Shown here: one piece after another, positions 29,818-42,100 of the stretch
Layout: each line of letters starts with the position of its first letter
Position numbering within the stretch: position 1 is the first letter of the stretch
Source: Branchiostoma floridae
Taxonomy: Eukaryota > Chordata > Leptocardii > Amphioxiformes > Branchiostomatidae
NCBI RefSeq assembly: GCF_000003815.2
Contig: NC_049995.1
Location: 4,240,572 to 4,302,571, forward strand
Direction of reading: 5' to 3'
Length of the DNA stretch: 62,000 bases
Translations under genes and position numbers: made by a program
The notes under the pieces: model-generated
Told to the model about the DNA's origin: nothing
Databases searched by the model: none
The model's input: only the letters and a program-made list of their open reading frames with translations

Positions 29818-30600
29818 GATATGTGTAATCTTCACTTTCACACTTGGTATATCATACAAAACGTAAAAGTGTGACTGAGAAGACAACAAAACGCAGAAAG
29901 ATTTGTTTCTTTTCTATAGAATTTGTTTAGCAATATGTCAAATTTTAGGTCGCTGCGAGAGCGCCGTCTTAGTGGAAAGGGGTTAGCAATTAGCAGTTTG
30001 ATCAATGAGAGGGAGGTTGTGTGTCTGTCAAATATTTGTACATTGCACAATGTATTTTGAATTCTTTTTGACATAGGTGGGCATAGCTATGGGATCAGTC
30101 TACCTTAGTTGGTAGGACTATGTCAAGTTGCTTAGCTGTTTCTTGCACATTTTGAGGAAAGAATGTATCCAACAGGGTAAATTACAAAGGGAAGAAAAAC
30201 ATTCAAACATTTTCGACAGAAATATTGCTCTTCAAGGAAGTTATTTTTGAAGTTTTTTTAAACATTTTTTACAACAGAGTTTATTAATGTGGAAATAATT
30301 CTGTTTGAGAAGTTAATTATAAGATCTGAGAATTATCTTAAATATTTGGTGCATGTTGGTTCTAAAAAGTTTCTTGTAATTCTTCTCTTTTATCAGTGAA
30401 ATTTTAGTGTTAATTATTGTGTATTTTAACTTACCACATCTATTGCGATATATGAGTTCTAATATTGACACAAATTATGTAATATTTAGCAAAATTATAT
30501 CACTTTTGCCAGCTTTGTGCCCTCTTATCGCTGCATTTCAATAAAAGTTATTATCTAAAATGAAATAAATTACATACCATAAAGTACTATCATGTTGTTC

Positions 30601-32850
30601 TTGTGGATTGACTGTATATATTGTGATATTTTTTACAGGTTGGCTGTAGTTCAGCCTGTGTTTACACAATCTCTTGCTGGCTGGGGTTAATGACCCCTTC
30701 CTACTAGAGTCCTAGGGCGGCAGTAATTGTAGGGCCGGCCGCTAGGGGCGCGATTTTAGTAAGGCTAGCTGTACGTCTTTTATAATGCTTAGAAATTAAT
30801 GTCAATATATAATAAAAACCATCAGAAGCAAGAAATTTTTCACAAGGTGCATTTATTAACAAGAGTGAATGATCAACAGATGCAAAATGACACATAATTG
30901 CTACCGAAAAATCTTTAAAAAAACATTAAGTGTGATGTAAAATACAAGTCTTCTCGCTTGTCCATTTCGCTGTTATATGTACATTATTTTTTTCCAGCTG
31001 GTAAAAAGTATATGAGGAAAAAGGTAAAATTATTGTGAAAGGATGATGGAATGTAGATAAAAACTTTGAATTTTTACATCCAAGCAACCGTTGTCTCACA
31101 TAACGTCCTTGCTGGTACCAAGTTTTCAAAATTGAGTTATAAAGGATACTAAAATGCATGTAAAAGAGCAACTGTGGACATCAACTAACTGAAGGTTCTA
31201 CCTTCAATAACATGAGCAATGACATACATTTTAAGGGGTTATTTTCTGGTGTAAAAGCATTGTCAGTGCAGTGAATCCATAAATACTATTAAAAGGCTCA
31301 CACCAAAATTTAACCTATACCTCACAATGGCTTCAAGGCAAATACTGTTCAGCTATGAAACTTGAACTCATTAGCGCCTATGTTTCTCTTCATGTTCATG
31401 GCTATCTGTATGGCTATGTACAAAGAGCTATGGCTATCTTCCTTTATTCTATAATGTACAGTAAGTCTTTTTTAGTACACAAACTATTCCAAATTACTCG
31501 TTTTTTAAGAGTTACAACAAGGGGCCTCATGAAAACACTATGCAAGAGCAGTACCTAGCATGTACATTTGAATGGCCTACTTTCCACCAATGAATGGTCC
31601 ATAAAATATGCAACACCTGTATATACAGATTGTGATTGGCTAAAGCTTGTCCAATCAGAAAGTATGAACTATGAGTGAACTTGGAATCAAATTGGAAGTC
31701 TTAGATTCAACTCAGAATCAGCACATGTGACCATCTTCCGACGAAACAAGCGGATAATAGAGACAACAACAACAACATCAGATTGGAAGTTTTAGATTCA
31801 TCAATCAAGGAGGCTAATCAATTTATTTCTGTACCTTCAGAAATCTATGAAAAAAGTTAAAAATTTCTTTTCGGAAGATTAGCTCCAATGGTGGTCAATC
31901 GTTAATTTTTACTATTTTCATTGGCACAAAAATGGAAAATGTCATCTCAATTTCAATGAGGTTGTGCTTGTAGTAGGCAAACAAGTCTTCAAATCTCAAA
32001 TTTGGGTGTATTGATAATATTTTTATTGGGTTCTGCCAACTGATAAAAGCTCCTTGGTTCTGCCAAGCAACCCAAAACTATCACTGTAAGTGGATCCTGT
32101 AATTCTGCAGTTCACAGATAGAGGGAGCTACTGTACAGTCATTGAGAACCTATTAGTGTTACTGCTACAGTGTGCTTTGTAGACCAATCGGTCCTAACAG
32201 AGTCAGTTTTTCCATTTTGCTATCGCAACAACAGTACTGGCATTAGGCAAAAATATGGCTATTCCTATTAATACATACTTTTCTGGCAAGACTTCTTCTT
32301 TCCGAGTAACTTTGCAATATTTTCACAACACCATAAATTATGTACATTTACAGTCAAAGATAAATTCTTAGTAATGCAGAGAGTGGGCTGTGCATAACAA
32401 CAAAGGCAAGATGTCGTCATATTCACTTACTCTGGCATGTCAGTGTTACAAACATCTAGAAAAAAAAAACAATTTTTTTCACTGATGTCTACCGCTAGTC
32501 TACATTTTCGTAATGTTTCTGTTTCAACAAAGAAACATCAGCAAACTGGTGTACTTTTGTACAAAAGGTGGATTTTCATTGTAATTTCTACCACTTTCAC
32601 ACAAAAATAACAATTTCTGTTATTTCTTAAGTGTTCACTCTTTATATACAATGATCATTAACCTTGAAAAGCTCCTTCTTTTGACCTTGACATCCAAATT
32701 CTGTATCATTCAGCGAAATAGTCTTCTCAGAAATATCCTTACTTATTCACATACAACTTCGCGTATGTGTGTATTGCATCATGGGTAACGTAACATAACG
32801 TGGCTTGGACAACTCATTAGTTGCGTGCATGTTGGAGCACGGCGCGAGCA
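30601..32850. other. Convergent intergenic region and probable DCDC2 3' UTR
   Basis: AT-rich, no coding signal. Minus-strand AATAAA signals near 32,020, 31,442 and 30,849 could end DCDC2 transcripts. A CG-bearing block at 30,705-30,770 (GGCCGGCCGC) is the only base-composition break. Confidence 0.4.
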
Positions 32851-32950
32851 NNNNNNNNNNNNNNNNNNNNNNNNNNNNNNNNNNNNNNNNNNNNNNNNNN
32901 NNNNNNNNNNNNNNNNNNNNNNNNNNNNNNNNNNNNNNNNNNNNNNNNNN
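32851..32950. other. Assembly gap (100 N)
   Basis: Placeholder gap just beyond the DCDC2 stop codon, in its 3' UTR. Confidence 0.95.
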
Positions 32951-32974
32951 TTCGGTCACTTTGGGGGGGGGGTG

Positions 32975-33184
32975 TTACGGTCCACTTGGGGGTGGGGTGT
33001 TACGTTTAAAGGGGGAGGGAGAGGTACGATTGTTAGAGGGTGGGGAGTTATAGTTGTCGGGGGGTGCGGAAGAGGATTTTCCCCTGGGTGGGGTGTTAGG
33101 TTTACTGTGGGGTGGGGAGCTGGGTTTGGAACGTCGACTGTCATTTCTCTCCCCACTTGGTGACTCCTCCACAATTTCCTCTGG
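32975..33184 (-). CDS. DCDC2: DCDC2 last exon, Ser/Pro-rich tail
   Basis: 210 bp, acceptor TTTTACAG, stop TAA at 32,977-32,975. The frame, set by the upstream phase, reads E-E-I-V-E-E-S-P then about 50 residues of S/P/N/R with T-P-P-R and T-P-P-P repeats. The plus strand is correspondingly very G-rich. Less certain than the other exons because the sequence is repetitive and ends near a gap. Confidence 0.75.
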   Translation of the reverse strand, partial: PEEIVEESPSGERNDSRRSKPSSPPHSKPNTPPRGKSSSAPPDNYNSPPSNNRTSPSPFKRNTPPPSGP

Positions 33185-36100
33185 CTGTAAAACACGACAT
33201 GCCAATCTTTTGGTTATACTTCAATTTTTCCTTCAAAATTTTAAAGAATATTTAAAGAAGAAAGTCACAAGAAGAGTTGAATACAGTGTTAAAAGCCAAA
33301 AGGAAATGAAAGTTTGAATTCATGTTTTGGAGTGAAGGAATACTTAAAGTGGGTGAAAGAAGTAAACAAATACTAGTAAAAGGAGAAATGAGAGGCTTGA
33401 AGGGTAGCAAAGAGGGCAACCAAGACTGGGGACAACCAAGGCATTGTAGACAACCAAAGGGTCAGCCATGTTTATAAAGTTAAATTCTCCTATGAAATGT
33501 TGTCATGAACATTTGAATTTAGCATTTTCTGTCATAATGACATAATTTCCTATGGTCCTGATACCCCTCAATCGTTTTAATTCAACTCTTTAGGCTTATT
33601 ACTGTTTAAACAGTAATACCCTGATGTGTTGTTTTATTTGTTAAGAAGCTGACACCAATACACTACACAGTTCTACAGAAAAATACCACTTTTGACTTTT
33701 GATTTAACTGACTCAAAAAAACACCTTCATGAACAAGTGATAAAACATACACAAGTGCAATGGTGTGTTACCAACTGTTTTATTCTAAAATGTGCATGTG
33801 CACAACAAAGTAAGATAGCTGTGATTTAATCTCAAGTGTTCCTTTGGCACAAAAACAGTGACTTCAAATGCTAACTTATTATGTGCACTTATACAAAATC
33901 CAACGTGCATTTTTAAACCGCCACATTCAATGATAATGTGTAAATGTGAGTGTATTTGAAATTGGTGCATGTGTGAGATTGTGAATTATATACAAAATAT
34001 ATTTTAAATGATTTCATTCTTTCAAAATAATGCATCTAAAAGATGACACAGTAAATTTTCCATTGTAATTGACATGTGAGTATGAAAAAATGCACGTCAA
34101 ACAAAATGGGATTATAATAATAATCAAAATGTGAAAAAAACATATGGCCAACTTTGGGAACTCTTTGGTAATATTGCAGGATTCTATCACTCTGGATGGC
34201 CACTCAAACAACAGGTCATTTGGCAAACCTCTATATACACATAACTCCTACTATATACAAATAAATAGAGGGTTTTGACCAGCAATTCTAAGTATGTACA
34301 ACTCTTTCCAGCTTTGAATTTCAATCCCGCTAAAGAGTGGCAAACCGAAAAAAGCACCACCTGAATCTCAAAGAATTTATAGTTGGTATGTACTAGTTCT
34401 AAGCCTGTTTTGTACACTACATGATACTGTATAGTAGTTCTTCATGATGGTGTGATAGTCGCATCACGTGACAGAAACATCCCGCAAAATGTAATCAGCA
34501 AACATTATTTTGTGAGTTTGTTCTTGTTTGATCAAACAGATGTTGTAAACAACAATAAAAATTATGTTCAAGGCCCTAATATAGGACTGTAATTCTGTGG
34601 ATTGTGTGTATGAATTATCTTTCAAAAGATTGGTAATATCAAATTGAGGACAAATATTTCGTTTCATAACTTTTCCTGACAAGTGTTTGGGCAGGATGGA
34701 AGTAAACGGAATATCTGAATGTGCTGCTAAGGGGACCGATTCAACAACAAAATATCACAGGAAAAAGAAATGATGTTCTTGTCACGTGATGACTATTTCA
34801 TGGGTTTGCCCCCCTCCCCCTTGCTACACTGGCAATGTCTAGAATGGCTTTTTCCTGCTCTGATCTGGGATTGTCCCGAGGACTGATCCTGACTTCGTTT
34901 TCATTCCGTGGTTGCCTAGTTACTGCCTTCAGAAGGCTGCCCCTGGTGGGAAAGACGGGGGGAATTCCATCAGAAATTCACGGAAAATCTAGTAAGCCTT
35001 CCACAAACTTCGTAACAAATCATGGAGAAAGGAGAATAATTATGGAAACAGCAATAGTTTCATGCATGTTAGATGAGTAAGGGTGATTATGAATGAAAGT
35101 CATTAGTTCATGAAGAAAGATGGAAGACAAAATCATTTACTACAAACTACATGAACTAGATAATCTTGAAAATATTGACCAAAAAAAAAAAGTTTATTTC
35201 CAAAATCTTTGATTTGAAAATTTGATCTCTGCATTGGGCTATACCACTCGAAATTTCAGGGAGGGAGAAATATTTAGAATTTTTTTTTCTACAAGGTAGC
35301 CAAGATGAGAAGTTGATGCAGGAAAAGAAACTTTACAAATACCCTCCCAAATATTTAAATGGAATAGTCCAAATGAATCATTTGCTCTTAGCAAAATGAA
35401 TGGGTGGATGAGTGAATGAATGAATGAATGGATATATGAATTTATGAATGAATGTAATGAATAAATGCAGATAGATGAAGTTATGAATGAATCCACAAAT
35501 GGATGGATGGAGTGAATCAATGAACGAATGAGTGAATCAATGACTTGAATGAATACATGTGAAATACACGTGACTTGATATGTGAACTTATAAATGAATG
35601 GTCGAGTGAATGAATGATGAGGTAATGAATGAATGAACGAATGAATGAACGAATGTATGTCCTACGAATGCATATCTCAATCATTTCTGCCCACCTTGTC
35701 ATGAGGAGATGACCGCTGACCCTCGTCCTTGCTGTACGTTTGTCTGCCGCTCTCCGACAGCTTGACCTCTACATCCTGACCTGTGTTGATTTCCTCCTCC
35801 TCCACCTCATCAGCCTCGACCTGCAATCAATCAATCAATCATTCAATCAATCAATCAATCAATCAATTTATTAATCAATCAATCATTTGCAGGCACCATA
35901 GTGGTTACTGCAAATAAATTTTTCCTTTTCATGTAAATAAAGATTTTTCCGTTTTTTGTGGTACTGAAATGCCATTAGCAAAGTTAACAGTTTTACCTTT
36001 CATGGTACTGAAATGCCATTAAGAATAATTTTCCCTTTCCATGGTACTGAAATGCCATCAGAAATGTTTCTTCCCTTTACATGGTACTGAAATGCCACCA

Positions 36101-39100
36101 ACAGTGTTTTTCCCTTTTTCGTGGCACTTAAATGCCATCAACAATGATCTTTCCCTTTTCATGGTGCTGAAATGCCATCAACAGTGATTTTTTTTGCCGT
36201 TTCAGGTACTGAAACGCCATGTTTTTCCCCTTTCATGATATGGAAATACCATCAACAATAATAGTTTCCCTTTTCATGGTACTGAAATACCACGCATGAA
36301 CTATATTTACACACATTCAAAGATTGGGAAAACAAACTGAACAAGTTGAAATTCAAAAGCAGCAAACTGAGAGCTCACACTTTCATCTTATAAACAGTGT
36401 CAAGAAATTTTAAAGAGAAAACAACTGCGTAAGACACAAACCTGGTCAATGGGTAGTTCCACTTTCGTGTCCTCGTTTTCCCCGACGATGCCCGCGTCTT
36501 TTGTCTCTTCGCGCTGACCGCTCGCGTGGAACGGACCTCCGGATCCACTGTGTTCTACGGTACGAAAATACAACTTTGTTACTGAGTGGACCAAAGTTTT
36601 CTACTCAAACTATAGTTTCCAATGTGTAACATTCATTGACAAGTGTATCTAAACTTAACACTAGTTCACCTTTATCTGTGTGGGATCCTATATCCATTGT
36701 TTTTAAGAGCAGAGTATGAAGTCGACGGATGGTGGTTCAAACTGCAATATCTTTAGTACATTTTCAAATGATGCAATTTGTCCGTCGACTTAACATCGCT
36801 AGATACCCTGTTTTTAAAAACAACGGATATATGTTACCCTGCAAATAAAGGTGAACTAGCTTTACATCCTGCAGAATAGTGTGAACACCAGCAAGGAAAT
36901 TTACTGCTCTCATGTGCACAAGAAAGTTTTAACTTTTATGTACACAATTCATGATACTGTAAATTCATCTACTTTTGTAGTGGTTATACTAAGTGGCAGG
37001 AGGAAAAGTTTTTCATGGTGTTTTAAATTTGTGGTCAAAAACTCTGAAGTACAATCTTGTCATACCAGGAAGACAAATCGGCGGTGTCGTTTTTTCAATT
37101 TGCGGTGAAGAGGTCGCTGCAAATAAAACATCATAATGAAACTTTTGAAAGAAAAACTGCTCAGTTAGGTTAGAGACTGTATCAAATTGAAGGCAAAATT
37201 TGCATGTAGTATAAAAAAATTTGAATGAAGCGCGCATTTTGGCTTTGAATGGCCATAACTCACTAACGGTATATCCGATTCAGTTCAAATAAAAACCATT
37301 GTGTTTCTTTCATTAAGACATTAAATTTTTGTGCGATGAAATAAAAAAAAAAAATTCTTGTTATGCTGTGTTTTTTAGTTGTTGTTGTTGTTTTCTATGG
37401 TAATTGTTTACTTACCACTGTTGAGGATGCTGGTGGTGTTACTCTTGGGGGATCGTTTCACCTTGGCCGGCTTGTGATGAAACACTGAATTCTCCTCTTT
37501 CTTAGTCTCCTTGGGCTTGGCATACTGTAGGCACACAAACAACAAAACTTAGCAATGCACAAATGCAAACTAACAACAATGTCAACATAAAATGTAGGGA
37601 AGAGCACATAATTGTGGATAAAAGAGACTGCTATCAAAGGAATACTTCTGTAACAGGACTAAATACATTTTTAAAACAGAAATACATTATTTGCTACTTA
37701 CATGTATTATCAAGTATTTTCTACTTAAAATGTATGTTGCATTGTTAGAACAAGCAGTCTTTGTGACAGAAAAAAAATCACAATTCTATGGGGAAGGGGG
37801 ATATTAATAATCATGGTACAAACATCTTTCTAAAGGAAAAACTATTGGCAATAAAAATTATTCAGAAAATATATCAGTTCTCTAAAAGTTGCCTTTTGCC
37901 ATTTTACTATAATGATAGACAATAGGTTGTGAGTGGGCAAATTTATCAACAACGCCATCCCCACTTTTCTATGGAATCATCCATTATTTCCATCTTTTGT
38001 AACCATTGTGGGACTGTTCCACTTTAAAATAAGGGTAGGACAGGGCATGCAGTGAGTTAGTTCATCACACCAAACCAACACGTAGTGATGAGGTGTGCAA
38101 CACTACCGAGGGAGGTCCATATCTTAAAAGTCTGTTGACGTAGCTAGAATTTTCACTGACTTTTCCTGGCTGCAGAGGTCTCAGCTTCCTCCTTCTCACG
38201 GCCGCGCTGTAAAAAAGAAAAAGGTCAAAAGTCAAAATCAAAGTCCTTCCAGCACCTGATGGTGCATAGGGCAGCACACATCTCTGATTCAGTAGCCCTG
38301 GGCCACACAATTTTGTGCAATCACTACAGCAGGGGGCTAGTCCACTAGTAGTGATGTGTGTTCAACTTCCATACTCTTTACAGAATGCTGAGATTGCGCA
38401 GAGAAAGCAGCATGTACCATTTTTGAAGTCTTTGGTGGTGTGACTTGACCGGGGATCGAACTCAGAACCAACCGAATGTACATGTAAGGCAAACACGCAA
38501 CCCACTTGGCCATTGCACCGGTAAAGGTATTCAAAAGGCATTCTATCTATATCATCTCACGCACACACCCATCAATCAATGCATGCACAATATTCATCAC
38601 AATTGCTTTGCACTGGCAATTTGTCTAAAACTATGTACAGGAAAGACTTCCCTTACAGTTCATACTAGTTTTACTACATACGTACAAACCACTTTCAACC
38701 AACTTATCATTTAATAAAACCTAGAATATATGAAATTTGAACTCACGTGGTGCCCAAGCTACTGTTCAGTGAGGTGTCCCCGTACGGGAGTTTCTGCAAG
38801 CGCTGCATACCGACGGCCACGTAGTACTGTCCGTTCTGTATCTGGGTCAGGTCCTCAACCATCCCAAAGTCCATAGTAAACAACCTGCAGTAAACAAAAA
38901 CAATCCAATTAAGTGAAAAACAGTTTACATAATGATTACTGATGGCATAACAAATCAGGTCTTGCTAAATACAGGAATACATCAGAATATGCCAGAATGC
39001 ACATTTACTCATCAGTCTTAGCACTGTATATGGAAGTGAAACAGTTTACATAATGATTAAAGGCAATTAATTAACAATTCAGGTCTTGCTAAGTACAGAA

Positions 39101-42100
39101 ATACACCAGAATATACCAGAATATACATTTACTCATCAAAACATGTTATCTTTAGGTCGACTTTCCCCCATTATGTGTATTCTGGATCTATCCCAATGTG
39201 TTCGTATATTTAGGAAAGCTAACGATATTGTTTTGATTGCAAGGCTTTTGTGTATACTGTATTTTCTTCTTTACTTTTCCTATCTTTTGAATAAACATGT
39301 CAATGGCAAATAGCTGACAAGATTTTCACACATCAAAATGAAGCGATTAATTAAAATGACAACTTTTGTATTTTGCTGAGTGGTAGAACATCATTAAATG
39401 ACGATCAAAACATTTCTATAATCATGGCAGCTATCAAATAACTTCACCTAAAAATTGTGGAACAGAAAAAAAAGGCAAAGTGAAATGATTTGAAACTTGA
39501 GAGTAGACTTTACAAAATGGCATCACTGCATTTTATGCCCTTTTAAATCAATGCGTGCATAATGTTAAAACCCTAAATAAGATCTTATGGGCAATGTTTG
39601 AGTTTTAATCCTAACTTTACATTTATACCTTGCTGAAAACATTTGCAAGACCTAGTATGTCGTTGTGGATAATATATATATCATAATCTTATTGCTGATA
39701 ATTCTATTATTATCCTGGTAACCATCTCAAATGTTGTCAAAACAGCTACCATAGCAGACTGAACATTAAAATGTCCTTGACATCATGGTATGACTTACCA
39801 CCAGCTTCTCACCTTCAGCACTAAATATGATACGAAATTTTTATTTCTTATTTCCTGCAACTAGCTATCAGGTAAGCACTTGTGAGAAGCTTTCTAGATA
39901 AAGAAAAGCTTTCAATCGTCTGCAAATCACAATTTTGAATTTTCCAATGATCAAAAACTAACATAGACCAGCCGTTTTTCCCTATCTCTGATTTGGTTAC
40001 CTGACTGACTGACGTCTGCATTTAGACGGAGCACTAACTATCTTTCCTATCGAGGGAATCTGGTAGGCTGGGGCCGCGTACGGACTACGGACAGAAACAG
40101 AAACGTGCAAGGTCTTAGAGCGGCGCGGTAACACCTTGCATTCTGTACTGTCTTTTATATAATCAAACTTAGATTCAGTTTTGGTCACTAAAGGCTTTAA
40201 AAAATATTTGAGCATTTTTGCACAACTAATAATTCAATCATTTTGTGATTAAAAATTTTGTAGGATTCTAATCTCAAGCTATATTTTCCACATCACTAAG
40301 GCCACACCAATTTAATTTCTTGGTTCACGGATTTTATGGAGCGAGAGGGCGAAATAAAAATAAAAATTGTAAAATGGTTGGGGTAAAGGTAATGGCTAAT
40401 CCAAAACATAAAGAATAAAAAGTTTTCAGCTTGAAAAAAGTACAAAAACACTATTACTGTACAGTAACAGCACCTGTACCCACACTTTAAGGAGCTTATA
40501 ATATAAAGGCCAATTTGCTACACCAGAAAGTTAGTGAATGGTTTCATTAATGGTGAAAATTTCCTGAATGGTAATTCTTATTTTTATTTTTTTTTCCAAA
40601 AAATAGGAGCGAGCGAATCCGTGAACCAAGAAATTAAATTGGTGTGGCCTAAGAGACGAGAAGAAGTCGAACCTATGTAGTAAGAGTAGTTTTAGAACCC
40701 ATGTTTTAAATGAGTATATACTAGAAGTCCTCTCAATGTCACCATGTGTCCTTTATTACGACCTTTGTATCTGTAATTTGCCCATATTTAGCCCGATAGG
40801 GCATGACGACGAAAGACAACGGATATTGTCTGAAATGTCTGACCGTTTCCAAAATCATATCCAGTTGCTTGAGTAACTGCTTTTTGGGAAACCAAAGTAA
40901 ATGTAATCAAATATCTACAAATCCAAGATGGCGGCAGTGTAACCCACCTTCTGACTGCGCCGGTTGACAGCTCCACCTTCTGTGCCACGTATTCCAGCAC
41001 GTTCTCCAGGGTTCGCATCATGTACTTGGTGAGGAGGAGCTTCATCGGGCGCCGCGCAGGCTCACCATTCCTGTATATGCTGTGGGAGGGAGAGGTAAAA
41101 CAAATAAGCATCACAATATCAGTATTGATCCTGAAGAAGGTGACAGTGGCCATTGAAAATTTGATCCGTGTGTACTTTTGTGTTGGAAGAAAGTTTAGTT
41201 TTATACTACGATTACTACCAACACAGATGAGCTTCCATGATAATTTGAGAAAAGAATACGGCAAGAACTGCTTGGACTAAAAAAAAATATAGTACTTTGG
41301 TTTCTGTAACCTTCTTTGTTAGTATGCTTAAGGATTTACGGCTGCAGTTCAATAATAAAATGCTAGAAGGCGCTTATAATGCTAAACTATCACTGATGAA
41401 AATCTCAAAGCCAAAAATTTCATCTCCCAGCACTGAATCACTTATTTCTTTAATCAATTTTACTTATAAAACTTTCCTTTTGAAATTTGTTTACAACTTT
41501 TTGTTCAGATGAAAAAATTTGCTGATGAAGATATGAAAAATCAGGATTGTTGAAAATCTGAAAGAGCTTTTACAGCAACTACTGTAACACAAGAAATGAT
41601 GTCAGAAGATACACATAGTTGACAGTCAAACCTGTGAGTACAATACTCAGGGGTTCAATAGAATTTGGTCTATGTGGACAGGCGCTAACCATTTACCATA
41701 GAATTCTTAGTGCTAGCAATTGTGTCAATGGGAAAATTACCAAGGGGACAAGCAAAAACAGTCACATTCACAATGACCAGGTGGTCCTAAATGTGTAAGT
41801 GGTCATTTTTACAGGTTTGACTGAATCACAAACACACACACTTACTGTATAGTGACCGGGCCAGTGGCCTGCGATGCTTTGAGATACTGCGCCGATCTCT
41901 GCAACCGGCTGTGCTGGACTGGCTTGATCTGTGAACGAGAATCGGGAGACGAAGTGTTACTACTCATGGCGGCACAAATATACGGCACGACGATTCGCAA
42001 CGTCTTTCTTGGGATGAAATGATTTCAACCTAAGTACACGTACCAAACAGACAGTGTGCCATGACTACTGTCGATGTTTGGGTTTAGTAAAGTCTGTTAG

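Larger units (their letters stand above)
28899..30600 (+). other. Probable ADA 3' UTR
   Basis: No coding signal. The first AATAAA I find downstream of the stop is at 30,540-30,545, with another at 30,563, giving a 3' UTR of up to about 1.65 kb. An earlier variant signal may be used instead. The region contains a palindromic element and a perfect hairpin. Confidence 0.45.

Noticed and set aside
30540-30570. Definite ADA polyadenylation site
   Set aside because: AATAAA occurs, but in AT-rich DNA by chance as well; kept only as a candidate in the 3' UTR entry.
32975-33205. Alternative minus-strand frames over the Pro-rich exon
   Set aside because: Three frames are open here; only one agrees with the phase leaving exon 10, and that one was used.
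35395-36295. CRISPR-like array of spaced repeats
   Set aside because: Units are degenerate, contiguous and low-complexity, in an animal intron; a minisatellite explains them.
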